Positions 1-11,000 of a DNA stretch of 64,000 nucleotides are shown in pieces (position 1 is the stretch's first letter; each line of letters begins with the position of its first letter). The DNA lies in the NCBI GenBank assembly GCA_942159475.1, contig OW804098.1, positions 111,978,620 through 112,042,619 of the forward strand, given 5' to 3'. Position numbers and translations under genes: made by a program. Below the pieces are notes generated by a model. The model saw only the letters and a list, made by a program, of their open reading frames with translations. It had not been told where the DNA came from and did no database searches. The stretch is from Sthenelais limicola. Lineage: Eukaryota > Annelida > Polychaeta > Phyllodocida > Sigalionidae.

Positions 1-90
1 CTGCTACAGTAGCGCGACTCAAAAAATCATTGCCGTGGACTACTTACTACGCTCCCTATGCACAGTCCAAAACCAGAGGCCACTGCTTAT

Positions 91-252
91 GGGTCTGATT
101 TTCAGAAAATGTACAATTTGAGAAAATTCGGCATTGCATTGATTCTAGCAATCGGTTTGGTTAGGTTGAACTGTATTTTGAACTTTAATTACGTCTGATA
201 TTTGGGTTATTGGAGAGAATTGGTAAAGTTGAATTTTCTGAAAATCTGACCC
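91..252. mobile_element. MITE-A copy, internally deleted
   Basis: Starts with GGGTCTGATTTTCAGAAAAT and ends with the inverted complement (TTTTCTGAAAATCTGACCC). It is about 70 bp shorter than full-length copies because the left internal part is missing. No open frame for a transposase. It lies just downstream of the GPCR stop codon, so it may be part of that gene's 3' UTR (inference). Confidence 0.8.
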
Positions 253-266
253 TTCTGTTGTCAGAG

Positions 267-1433
267 TTACCCCTTTGTTGTCTCAGATACATTTGTAGCC
301 TTAGTGGTTCCAGTATTTGAAGCAGCTGTCCTTGACATTTCTCGGGCTTCCACTTTGGTTTTACAAATCAGAGCCAGAAGCTCCCCACGAAAATGTCTAC
401 TACTTACACAGTATAGAAAGAAGTTTAACGCATTATTACAGTAAGTTAGAAAAGTTGTAATGGAGTAGTACATGTTAACTTCTGCAACCTCGTACCAAGA
501 TTGTAACACCAAGTCATTATTAACGTAAATAAAATAAATGCTTGCTGGTAAAGTCGCCAATAGGTATACAAAACCAACACTCAACAATGTTACCGTCATG
601 CTGGTCATCTTTATCTTTTTTGTTGAGGCCCCTGCACTCTTTATGGAGGAGAGTATAACTTTCAAAATAATTGTTGCGTTGCAAACTGTGATTAGAACAA
701 AGGGCACCAAGCTGAGAAGAGTAAGATCTAGCCATTGCCATATTTGGCTCCAAAAATAATCATACTGGTCATAATGTGTGCATGTTTGGTAGCCATCATC
801 AGGATAGGTATACACATGCATGATAAACAGAAAATGTCCATCTAGAGCCATACTAGCCAAACAAAGGCCAAGAATCACGAATTTTGCAAACCGTTTAGTA
901 CAAATTTTCTTCGAACTATGCGGAAACGAAACACTAATGACGCGTTCAACTGCTACTGCAACTAAAACCCAAGAAGATAAATGCATTGTCCAATACAGGA
1001 GAAAAATGTGAATGTTGCATCCGAGATAACCTTGGATTCGCACTCGGAAGCCAAAGTTCTCACGTATCCAGTGTCTAAAGTAGCCTAACCATAAGACGAG
1101 AGTGTCGAACACGGCTAATACACGCAAGAAATAACTTGTGACCGATGTTCTAATCTGTGGTCTGCTCATGATCAGAAGTGAAAGGCAGTTTCCCACCGTA
1201 CCGATGAGAATTAAAATAATGGCGATGTACTTCATAAAGAAATAATACACCTGCTGCATTGGGAGGTTGTCATAATCAATATAATAATCGTCTTCTTCTA
1301 GGGCCTCTGCTGTTGTGTTATCATACGTTCCATTTCCTGTCCAGTTACCAGTGACATTTATGCAGTTAAATGCCTCACTTGTGTTTGAAATGTTGTAATC
1401 ATATAAAGGTGTTTGGGTGGTTTCGTTCTCCAT
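267..1433 (-). CDS. Class A (rhodopsin-like) peptide-type G protein-coupled receptor, intronless
   Basis: A 388-residue receptor in a single exon. The N-terminus (about 1-60) is extracellular, acidic and carries seven N-glycosylation sequons (N3, N14, N17, N26, N30, N34, N39); there is no signal peptide, as is usual for this class. Seven hydrophobic segments follow. TM1 has the conserved GN pair (GTVGNCLSLL). TM3 has a cysteine (LGCNIHIFL) that can pair with the cysteine in the second extracellular loop (YQTCTHYDQY). The DRY position at the end of TM3 reads ERV. TM7 carries a variant NPxxY (NALNFFLY), followed by a short helix-8-like segment and a Ser/Thr-rich tail for phosphorylation. By resemblance it belongs to the large FMRFamide/orphan peptide-receptor expansion of lophotrochozoans; the ligand cannot be told from sequence. 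The start is the first ATG of the frame and gives a complete seven-helix protein. Alternative: another peptide or amine class A subfamily. Confidence 0.93.
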   Translation of the reverse strand: MENETTQTPLYDYNISNTSEAFNCINVTGNWTGNGTYDNTTAEALEEDDYYIDYDNLPMQQVYYFFMKYIAIILILIGTVGNCLSLLIMSRPQIRTSVTSYFLRVLAVFDTLVLWLGYFRHWIRENFGFRVRIQGYLGCNIHIFLLYWTMHLSSWVLVAVAVERVISVSFPHSSKKICTKRFAKFVILGLCLASMALDGHFLFIMHVYTYPDDGYQTCTHYDQYDYFWSQIWQWLDLTLLSLVPFVLITVCNATIILKVILSSIKSAGASTKKIKMTSMTVTLLSVGFVYLLATLPASIYFIYVNNDLVLQSWYEVAEVNMYYSITTFLTYCNNALNFFLYCVSSRHFRGELLALICKTKVEAREMSRTAASNTGTTKATNVSETTKG

Positions 1434-1643
1434 TTTCCTGTAAGTTTGGAAAAGGAATTTTTATCATTTTGAACTCAAAATACAATCATGGACTTGTCAT
1501 GTGAAGTCCATGGTACAACCTAGTGATAAAATTGTTCGGGAATTGTTTCAACATTAATGTAGATAAGCTAATTATAATTCAAAATGTGTTGCTCATTGTC
1601 GATAAAGACTGCCAAAAATGTTCTCATCCTTCATGGTATTAAT
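1434..1643. other. Upstream flank of the GPCR gene
   Basis: About 210 bp of AT-rich sequence 5' of the receptor. No TATA box, exon or repeat is recognised. Confidence 0.5.
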
Positions 1644-1878
1644 GGGTCAGATTTCTTAGAAAATGTACAATTGGCCTTCACCAATCCTTCAAATAACCCA
1701 CATTCAAGACAAAAATCAGGTTCAAAGTCCATTTCAACATAACCAGACAGATTTATTGAATGAATACAATACGGAATACACTCAGATATTGTCATTACTT
1801 ATAATTTTTCACTCTAATTTAGCCAAATTTGAGAGATGTGTAGAACTGTAGATTGTGCATTTTCTAAAAGTCTGACCC
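1644..1878. mobile_element. MITE-A, full-length copy with TAAT target duplication
   Basis: 235 bp with terminal inverted repeats of about 28 bp (GGGTCAGATTTC... and the complement ending CTGACCC). It is flanked on both sides by TAAT (1640-1643 and 1879-1882), a 4-bp target-site duplication. No coding capacity; presumably mobilised by a transposase encoded elsewhere. Confidence 0.88.
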
Positions 1879-1974
1879 TAATAGTATCTAACTTTTGAAG
1901 CTAGTGGTAGCTATTCTCTCAGATAAAATGCAAACAGACATACCGGTACTCTAAAAATTGACCTGAAGTTAATA

Positions 1975-2384
1975 TGTTATGTGTTTCAGGAAAATGAGTC
2001 ATAAGTCGCAAAAAATAGATTTTGAGACACCATTATATTTGAAAGGATGAGATCAAGCCGATTCCAATGATAGTAAACAGTCTAATAATCAAATAAGTAT
2101 TTCTAGATTTAAAGTTTGATATTTTCGTTTTTGAAAAAAAAAGTTTCCAATATTTCTTGGGGTCAATAAACAGTAAAGTAATCAAATATACTCAATATGA
2201 GGACCTTTACAACGCAGAGATATATTACATAGATTGTCCTGCAATTTGATACATCGATTGATATAGCTATAAGTGATAAACTCCCCAAACATTAGAACAT
2301 TCCAATAATATGATCTTGTGAAAAAAACACTTTGGAAAATATCAATTTTGCGACTTATGGCTCATTTTCCTGAAACACATCACA
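1975..2384. mobile_element. MITE-B, full-length copy
   Basis: 410 bp with inverted termini that read TGTKATGTGTTTCAGG then AAAATGAGTCATAAGTCGCA, and the complement at the right end (TGCGACTTATGGCTCATTTT followed by CCTGAAACACATCACA). Flanked by TA on both sides. Interior AT-rich with no ORF. The same sequence recurs at 3680, 4362, 49454, 55165, 56257 and 63164. Confidence 0.88.
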
Positions 2385-2512
2385 TATGCAATTCATATTA
2401 CATACAAAATCCATAATAAACACGATAAACATCTTATATGTGATCAACAACACAAACCATTGCAAGGCTTACCGCAGAGCTTACCAAAGACAGTGGAGAC
2501 CCCCCTTTAGGC

Positions 2513-2691
2513 AGCAATCTGGTCGATACTAGGTAAATTCGAGTATATTTGGCATTGCATTGATTTTAGCGATCTGTTTGGTTAGGCTGAACTGTATTTT
2601 GAACCTGATTTCTGTCTGAAATTTGGGTTATTTGAGGAAATTGGTGAAGGTCAATTGTACATTTTCTAAAGACTTGACCCATATATGGCAA
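2513..2691. mobile_element. MITE-A, 5'-truncated copy
   Basis: Matches the right two thirds of MITE-A, from CTGGTCGATACTAGGTAAAT to the terminal inverted repeat ending TTGACCC. The left terminus is missing. Confidence 0.75.
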
Positions 2692-2746
2692 AGACTAACA
2701 TCTGGCAAAAGACAAATACCTGATAATAGCAAACAAAATAATATAT

Positions 2747-2981
2747 GGGTCAGATTTTCAGAAAATGTACAATTCACCTTCACCAATCCTCTCAAATAAC
2801 CCACATTTAAGACAAAAATGAGCCTCAAAATCCAGTTTAACATAACAGAACTAATACTTTAAATCAATGCGACACCAAATATACACAGATATACCCAACA
2901 TTCTTCATTTTTCAGCTTAATTTGGGACTATTTCCTAAATATGTAGAGCTGCCAATTGTACATTTTCTGAAAATCTGACCC
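2747..2981. mobile_element. MITE-A, full-length copy with ATAT target duplication
   Basis: 235 bp, both terminal inverted repeats intact, flanked by ATAT at 2743-2746 and 2982-2985. Its interior is in the opposite orientation to the adjacent truncated copy at 2513. Confidence 0.88.
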
Positions 2982-3379
2982 ATATATGAAGGATACTTAC
3001 TCTGCTGTCCTGGTTTAACACCTTTCTTCAGTTGAAATGATCAAACCGTCCAGGCCAATGTGTCATTATATTAGACGAGGAACAATGACAGAACATGGTG
3101 TGGGTTCGTCTCAAAATATCTTCTTCACTTTCCTACCAGCAAAAACAAATCTGAGAATTGTGCAGAAAAACCTCTTATCCATTGGGACAACCATTTATAT
3201 ATGTATACGCATGGTTCCGAAAATGTATTGATCAAGATGTTGAAAATGCATAAGAAATCTCTCAACGAGGAAAGGTGATTGGTTGATGTATGCTCATGAA
3301 TATTCATACAGGACACGCCCATAGATATGAACTCTATGATATGGTTCATACCTATGGATCCAACTAAATAAGAAGGAAA
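2982..3379. other. Unassigned intergenic DNA
   Basis: About 400 bp between MITE copies. No gene or repeat is recognised. Confidence 0.4.
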
Positions 3380-3631
3380 ATTCCAGGAAAATGAGTCACA
3401 AGTCGCAAAATCGATATTTTTCAAAGTGATCTTTTCACAGGATCTCTTCATTGAAATGTACGTGTTGATCTTTAGAGGGTCTAGCCCTTACAGTCATAGG
3501 AATCTATACAATAAATCTCAGGACATTGTATCAGATATATCCCTGCGTTCTGAAGGCATTCACATGGAGCCTATTAAGTTACTCTACTTAGAAATTTTAA
3601 TTTTGCGATTTATTTCCTAAAACGGATCACA
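3380..3631. mobile_element. MITE-B, internally deleted copy
   Basis: Begins in the left inverted repeat (TTCCAGGAAAATGAGTCACA) and ends with a right terminus (CCTAAAACGGATCACA). About 160 bp of the usual interior is missing and the first bases of the left end are lost. Confidence 0.75.
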
Positions 3632-3679
3632 TATTTATTCTAGTTATAAGTCAAATATCTAATAGATTTCACCCTCATA

Positions 3680-4089
3680 TGTGATCCGTTTTAGGAAAAT
3701 AAGTCATAAGTCGCAAAAAAATAGATTGTGAGATACCATTAGATTTGAAAAGATGAGATCAAGGGGATTCCAATGATAGTAAACAGTCTAATAATCTAAT
3801 AAGTATTTCTAGATTTTAAGTTTGATATTTTCGTTTTTGAAAAAAAAAATTCCAATTTTTCGGGGGGTCAATGAACCGTAAAGTAACTAAATGTAGTCCA
3901 TATGAGGACCTTTAGAACTAAAGGATATATCATATAGATTGTCCTGAAATTTGATACACCGATTGATATAAGTCTAAGTGATAACCTCTCAAAAAATCAG
4001 AACATTCCAATAATGTGATCTTGTGAAAAAAACACTTTGAAGAATATCAATTTTGCGACTTATGACTCATTTTCCTGGAACACATCACA
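3680..4089. mobile_element. MITE-B, full-length copy with TA flanks
   Basis: 410 bp from TGTGATCCGTTTTAGGAAAA to the inverse end CCTGGAACACATCACA, with TA immediately outside each end. Interior closely similar to the 1975 copy. Confidence 0.88.
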
Positions 4090-4311
4090 TATTTCAGGTC
4101 TAACTGCAGGGAACTGATGTTTGTTGAGCTAATTATAGGAGATGTCTTTTGTCTCATGTGTCCAAGCTTTTCTCTTAAGCTTTGGTTTCACGTTGTTCTA
4201 AAATAAATCGATCCGTATAACGATGTGCTTATAAAAGCAGTAAGAAGAGCAAAATGCGAGATGAAATCAATTTGAATGTACCTGACAACGCCAAAAGTTG
4301 CTGGTCTATAT

Positions 4312-4850
4312 GGGTCAGATTTTCAGAAAATGTACAATTCAACATGGCCCACCTTCTTAAATGTGATGCGTTTTAGGAAAATGAGTCATAAGTCGCAAAA
4401 TTAATATTTTTTAAAGTGTTTTTTCACAAGATCACATCAGTAGAATGTTCTGATTTTTGAGGAGTTTATAACTTATAGCTATATCAATGAATGTCTCAAA
4501 TTTCAGGACAATCAATGTAATATATCCTTTCGTTTTAAAGGTCCTCATATGGACTACATTTAGTTACTTTACTGTTTATTGACCCCCAGAAATATTGGAA
4601 ATTTTTTTCAAAAACGAAAATATCAAATTTAAATCTAGAAAATAATACTTATTAGATTATTAGACTGTTTACTATCATTGGAATCCGCTTGAGCTCATCT
4701 TTTCAGATATAATGGTATCTCAATTTTTTGCGACTTACGACTCATTTTCCTGACACATATCACAAAGAACCCAAATTTCAGACAAAAATGAAGTTTAAAA
4801 TACAGTTCAACCTAACCAAACAGATTACTAAAATCAATGCAATTGTGGTA
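4312..4850. mobile_element. MITE-A copy interrupted by MITE-B
   Basis: The left MITE-A end (GGGTCAGATTTTCAGAAAAT) and its next 30 bp lie at 4312-4361. The family continues at 4765 (AAAGAACCCAAATTTCAGAC) to about 4850, where it is truncated. The two parts are separated by a complete MITE-B. Removing MITE-B and one copy of a 2-bp AA duplication restores the spacing seen in uninterrupted copies, so MITE-B inserted later. Confidence 0.82.
4362..4764. mobile_element. MITE-B nested inside MITE-A, AA target duplication
   Basis: 403 bp between TGTGATGCGTTTTAGGAAAA and ACACATATCACA. Flanked by AA at 4360-4361 and 4765-4766. Because the host repeat has a known uninterrupted sequence, this copy fixes the ends of MITE-B and shows a 2-bp duplication. 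Confidence 0.85.
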
Positions 4851-5139
4851 CAAAGGCCAGTTCTTACAGGTCTTTGTGCTACCTGGCTCCCATATACAGC
4901 TGTACCTGGTGCAGTGACAGTCTATTCCACCAGGTGGGGTGCAGGGCAGTGCTTGTATTATACTCTCTCTCTAGACCCTTAGTTGCCGTTGGTTGGTCTG
5001 AGCTGGCCCGTTATAGACGCACAGAGTGGCCAGTGGGACTGGTAGTGGCCACTGGCCCTCTATGCCGAGAGAACTTTCGGTAAGCCAGTGATCAAGAGGG
5101 GGGTTTAACTAATGTCAACAAGTTATAATTTATGATTTA
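4851..5139. other. GC-richer block of unknown nature
   Basis: Contains short near-palindromic segments around AGTGGCCAGTGGGACTGG and CGTTGGTTGGTCTGAG. The latter, inverted, recurs near 11530-11555, so this is probably part of a dispersed repeat. No gene is seen. Confidence 0.35.
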
Positions 5140-5345
5140 TTTTTTCAGGGAAACTGATACTAACAGACTGAAGTGATAGTAACAGCCCAACCAACGGGGA
5201 CTAAAGCCATTAGAGCCTTCGTTTATTGTCCTCGCTGGCCCTCTAAGCCTTCAGGAACCTGTCTCGGCCTCCGGCCTCGACAGGATTGCCGTCAGGCTTA
5301 GAGGGCCGCTCGGACAATAAACTCAGGCTCTAATTGCCCAATAGA
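5140..5345. mobile_element. Foldback (long inverted repeat) element, copy 1
   Basis: The segment from ATTAGAGCC at about 5205 to GGCTCTAAT at about 5335 folds back on itself. ATTAGAGCC, GTTTATTGTCC and GGCCCTCTAAGCC on the left are matched by GGCTTAGAGGGCC, GGACAATAAAC and GGCTCTAAT on the right. The left flank (TGATAGTAACAGCCCAACCA) recurs inverted at 11020-11045, beside a second element with related arms. Confidence 0.75.
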
Positions 5346-5657
5346 TGTCTATCTTATGCACTATTGCTTGTATTGCTGATTACTACTGTATTGCTCTATG
5401 TTATGTATGTTCACTATGTAACTTGTATGTATACCATAAATTATGGTGTTGTGACACCCTATTTGCCTTATATGTAATGTATGGACTAATCCCTGTGCAG
5501 TTGTGTTGGCTAGACTCAGTACTGACCCTCAGAGCTGGTGTTTGGTAATAAAGGTTGATAGATGGCAAGGACCAAGAACCTGAGTTAGTTATATGTTCGT
5601 TAGTTATATATGTTTGTTAGCGGTACTAATTAGCAGGATCCACAATTCACTACACAA
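5346..5657. other. Unassigned intergenic DNA
   Basis: About 310 bp with no recognised gene or repeat. The short open frames present have no recognisable protein features. Confidence 0.4.
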
Positions 5658-5764
5658 TGTTAAATATACTCGAATTTACCAAGTATTGACCAAATTGCAG
5701 CTTAATTTAGCAGAATTTACTAAATGTGTATAGTTGCAAATTGTACATTTTCTGAAAATCTGAC
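5658..5764. mobile_element. MITE-A right-end fragment
   Basis: Matches the MITE-A end from AATATACTCGAATTTACC through TTTACTAAATGTGTA to the terminal TTTTCTGAAAATCTGACCC. The left half is absent. Confidence 0.8.
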
Positions 5765-5929
5765 CCATTTAAATCTATAAGCCCAACCAACCAGGCTTTC
5801 AGAAGTTATAGGCTAGTTGATAGAACATCCTGTATCCATTGACGGCCCAATTACACACTTCTTTCTTCTGTTGTAACTCAAACTTCAAAGATCGGCTTCC
5901 TTTTTCAAAAGTACTACTTTATACTAACA

Positions 5930-6265
5930 ATAGGGGATTTGCATAGCCGCCATTTTGAATCTTGATTCGCATGGAATTATGGGACTAATGGTACAGTGCA
6001 AAATCTATAGAAAACATGCCATGTTCAGCATGGAGTATTTATCAATGCTCTAATGCCAATATCCATGTGTTATACATATTTCCATGACACAAGTCCCCCA
6101 TCTTTCCCATCATGCATTAGGCTTTCATAGATCATTTACTATAATTTTGGTGAAAACATTTTTGCAATTTTCGATGAAAATTTTGTCAAATATCTGTATG
6201 TCAGATTTCAAGTGAGTCCATTCAATCTGTAATTGGGAAACATGGGCATACCTATTAGTGGTGAT
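5930..6265. mobile_element. MITE-C copy
   Basis: Starts AATAGGGGATTTGCATAGCC, followed by GCCATTTTGAATCTTGATTC. It shares the internal block around CTCTAATGCCAATATCCATG with copies at 9041, 22551 and (inverted) 24789. Its right end is diverged, so that boundary is approximate. Confidence 0.75.
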
Positions 6266-6917
6266 TTGTCTATAGAAGATAGTTTGGGATAATCGGGTCT
6301 TCAGCTCCACTCGGCCCAATTATAAATCTACATTTTGCCATTCAGGATATGAATTATTTAAAGAGAACATTATAGGCATGATGGAAGGTAATGAAATTAT
6401 ATATTCTTTGAAACAAAGGAGTTATCCTTCTCCTGATAATATCTGTCGTATAAAAATGTATTACCGTATACATCAGAATGTTTTCCACTGCCGGTTCTAT
6501 CAGTAGTCAAATATGTATGATGGAGGGGGGATATTTATTCATATTAAGGGAACATGTCAACCATGATGTCAATCATTTGTTTTAATTCACTTTATCTTAC
6601 ATTTAATCTTTTCTTTTCAGTTTTAACTTATATAAACTTTTATCCTACATCGTTTTCTTTTAACTCCTTAATCTATATACTAGATTTACTCAGGGTATGA
6701 AGAGTTAAATATTTTGACAGTTCTTTTATTTCCCCAAGTGGGCTTTACCAGGTGATTTGTGTATGGTCTATATTCCTGTACATGTCAGTTGAATAAACAT
6801 CTTCTCTTCTGTTGGATTAACGCTTTGTTTGACTCCAATTTTTTCTGCAAAGTGTTTAAACAAAAAAAAATAACTCAAGGATCAGACCCTGCATATTGCT
6901 ATATAGATACAGTAATA
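6266..6917. other. AT-rich intergenic DNA
   Basis: 650 bp without a recognised gene or repeat. Confidence 0.4.
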
Positions 6918-7144
6918 GGGGTGAAGTCGCCAGAAAATGTACAATTCAACTTAACCAATCTTCTCAAATAACCAAACTTTCAGACGAAAATAAAGTTCAA
7001 AATACAGTTCAACCTCACCAAACAGATTGCTAGAATCAATGCAATTCCGACTATACTCGAATTTACCTAGTATTTGCCAAATGCAGCCTAATATAGCGAA
7101 ATTTACTAAATGTGTAAAACTGACAATTATACATTTTCTGACCC
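6918..7144. mobile_element. MITE-A, diverged near-full-length copy
   Basis: Left end GGGGTGAAGTCGCCAGAAAA, then the usual interior (AAAATACAGTTCAACCTCAC). The right terminus TACATTTTCTGACCC has lost part of the inverted repeat. Confidence 0.78.
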
Positions 7145-8075
7145 ATGTAACCTGGGCGCTTAGACCATGTACACCTGAAAGCACGAGGACCAATTAAAGA
7201 ACCATTCGTAAAGATTAATTGATATGAATTATACCAACCTTAATGTTAAAAATCCAATGTAAAACTATAAAGATGTATGTTTCGTTCTTTTTTATTAACA
7301 TTTTTCACTTGATATGCTGAGAATTATTGTCTGTAAAGGTGAAATGTTGTCAATAAAAAAAAAAAAACAATTCTCAATCTCTGGATCTCTGGATCCTCCA
7401 GATGATGGGACCACCACCGTTATTCTTTTAGTTTGCAACCTTCATTATTTCTCAGAGTATATTCATTCATATAATATATACAGTTGCAATAACTGTTTCA
7501 TGAATTTATTTAACTAGTTCGGACTCTTCGTGATATGTATAATTTAGAGATGGTATATGAAATAGAATCACTTCTAGAATTGATGGCAATGCGACAAAAC
7601 ATTCACTTTGTGAACATGCATATTTTGCTATAAACAATTTAAATGATGTACGGCTTCAGTAATAAACAAATATAAGTAAGTTTATTTCCATTAGTGTACA
7701 ATAACGGTAAAGTCAAGGTGTATATATGTGGAAATGCAGACAAATGTATATATAATCAGGCAAGAATATATTCTTGTTGGAATAAAAGATTCAACCCAAT
7801 GTTTTAAAATCCAGATGAAGGCCCAAGACTACCACCTGTTTACTATTAGTTTGCTACCTTCATTATTTTCTATAGTATAATTATTTGAATATAAAACGCA
7901 TAGAAATGCGTATATATAACTGGGAAAGAATATATACATATTCTTGTTGGAATTAAAGATACAACCCAAGGTTTAAAATCCGAGTTAACATAACTCAATG
8001 TATGAATTGATTACTGAATTTTCTTCAACGATTGGTTGGAGCCAAATATTTCTTCCCCAACAAAAACATAGAGTA
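7145..8075. other. 3' flank of cyclase gene 1, with degenerate direct repeats
   Basis: AT-rich. Two diverged repeats are visible: a segment around TAGTTTGCAACCTTCATTAT at 7429 recurs at 7849, and ATATTCTTGTTGGAATAAAA at 7768 recurs near 7940. No gene seen. Confidence 0.45.
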
Positions 8076-11000
8076 TTAGAAGAAGAGCTTTATAAGAATG
8101 GAGAGAACCATGATACATCCCACCAGGACACCTGGTTTCTCTGCACCACTTGGAATCTGAATCTGTAGATGGTTTCCCCAATATGCCACTAGGCGAATGG
8201 GTGCGCCACTGCCTCCTTCCACGTTCATCGGCATCACGCTGACAATGACTCCACTCTGAGGTATCTTATGCAAATTAGCCACATTCTCAATGCCATAGAT
8301 CCCTCTGCTGGTGAAAGCTTGGTGGGCCCTGGCATCACGATTCAGTCCAGAATCTAGTGAGGCCCGATCAACGGCGATACCGACGATGTTTCTGTTATCA
8401 ATCAACCATTCAATAACAGGTGCATCAAAGGATGGATAGTGTAGTGTGGATTGGTTATCTGGAGTTTGAGAGCCAAAATAAGCATTTCGATCCCAATAAG
8501 TCTGAAAAAACAACACACATATTTTCTGAGGAACATATCATTGCGGAGTCATGTTGTAAGTGTTAAGTTTTTACTATTCGCTCCTATTCATCTAAAGTAT
8601 GTCAAACACTTGAAACTTATTGAATTTATTACAACAAACACTTGAAATTTATTGAATTTATTACATGTCTGATTTGGTTGACATTGCAACTAGTGTAACC
8701 TATGTGAGCTAAATAATTCATATTGTACAGTTTGTACTATATCGAACTATGTCGAATTATTTACTTTATTCATATTCCTACTATCTTGCCATAGTTTATG
8801 TAACATGTAATAATGTACTTGATTATGTGAATAAAGCCTCTTATATTAAGCCTTCTGTATCAAAGGACAGGAAAGATGAAGAGTCTGCTAGTTATAAGGC
8901 AACTTATCTAACGAAAATATTTGACTGAATGTAGCCTTCTTTAGTAACTTTCCAAATTAGGGTAACTGCTGGAAGATATATACTCTGAGTTGTTTATTTG
9001 GCGCATAAGTATGTTGTCCCAGTTGTCTGTCACACATTGTAAAGGGGACTTGCATAGCCGCCATTTTGAATCTTGATTCGAATGCAATGATGGGAGTAAT
9101 GGTACAGTATCAAATCTAAAGAAAACATGCTGGACAAGCATGGGCTATTTATCAATGCTCTAATGTCAATATCCATGTGTTATACATGTTTACATAACAC
9201 TTGACTTCATCTTTCCGATTATGCATTTGGTTTTCATAGATCATCTATACAAGCTGTGTGATTGGTGAAAACAATTTGGCATTTTTTTATAAAAAATGTT
9301 GCCAAATATTTGTATGTCAGACTTTAACTGAATCCGTCCCAGCATGCACTGTGACAGACATGCGCAGTGAGACATGCAACTCCCCTATTGTATTGCATTT
9401 TTTTGACAAATAAAAGATTTTCTATTCTATTCTATTTCCTATTAACCTATAAAGAGAATGGAACAAGTCTAATGAATTGTTCCATACTCTATACATTAGG
9501 CCCATAGTATAGAGGGATGTTGACATATAAACATTTAGGTTTGTGGTTCTGAATAAACATAAAGTATCTAAAGGTTAAAACCAAAACTAATTCACAGTTT
9601 TATCATACGTGTACAATCAAAATATGTTCATTTTACCCCGTTTATCGAACCTTTTTAATTAAGTGTACACTTTTGTATCTAGAAGAGTTTCAAGATGTCT
9701 CTTCTTCCTCAGTTTAGAACACCTGGGCAAGCTTTATCTTCAAACACCTGTAACCTTTTGGCGAAAATTCTCAAATGAAAAATTCTCTCAGTTCAGTCAG
9801 CTATTGGTTGCCTGGGGGAAAAAAAGGTTGTTTCCGATTTATCTGGCTGAAAACTAGGTAGGGGGGTGGTAACTTTTTTTTTGTTAATTTTTTTTGTTTG
9901 GAAACCACCTCCCAGGAACTGAAAAAAATGTCTTTTTCATAACAATAGTTCTTTTGAACATGGGAAATGTGCTTTTTGACAGTTTTGGGTTAGGAAAACC
10001 CGTTTTCCTGCTTTTATAAGCTTTTTTTGTCAGGTATGGTAAAAAAACTTTTAGGTAGGGTAAGGTTTTTCTAGATAGGGGGGGATAAATCGGAAACACA
10101 CCTATTTTTTTTTTGGCCTTAGACATTTTTCTTTCCGATGGTGATTGGGGTTAGGCAATTATTTTATATATTAATGCCTTAGAATGCAATATTAGACAAG
10201 CCAGTTTTGCACAACGATCAGATTTTTGTCAGCAAAGTCCAGAAAGTTACCGCTTGCGAGATATATTTATTTTAGGAAGTTGGTTATATTTCAGCAGATC
10301 TGGGGGTTTTTTTGGCCCTGTGTCTTACCCTTCCTCTGCCTATTATTCCTTCAATTCAATTAGATGTAATATGGTAAAAACATTTCTAAGCAAGGATGAG
10401 ATCTTTTTCTTCTTCCATAAAGATACTTATCTTTGCTAACATACCTTGTGCCCATCAGTATTCATGAACACCACTGCTTTATCAGGAATTCTGCCGAATG
10501 TTTTCTCAAAATCTAGAATAAATGACATTAAAGTAAACAATAAATACTCAGAATTGCAGTTTGTTTCTTGTAGTTGCTTTATGGGTCAGATCTTCAGAAA
10601 ATGTACAATTCACCTTCACCAATCCTCTCAAATAACCCACATTTAAGACAGAAATGACCTTCAAAATGCAGTTTAACTTAGCAAAACAGATACTACAAAT
10701 CAACACAAAACCAAATATACTCTGATATATCTGGAATTCATCTTTTTGCAGACCAATTTAGCAAAATTCCCTAAATTTGTAGAACTGCTAATTGTACATT
10801 TTCCGAAAATCTGACCCTACAATATACCGTGGTTTCATTTGCATGGTAACATTCGCCTCAGTTCACAACCTAGGGCAGGAGCACTATTAGGCGGTTAGAT
10901 CCTGAGTTTATGGTCTGAGGTTTTCTCTAAGCCTGCTGGGAACAAGCACCTGTTTCAAGCAAGCTTAGAGAAACTTAGAGAAACTTTGGACCATAAACTC

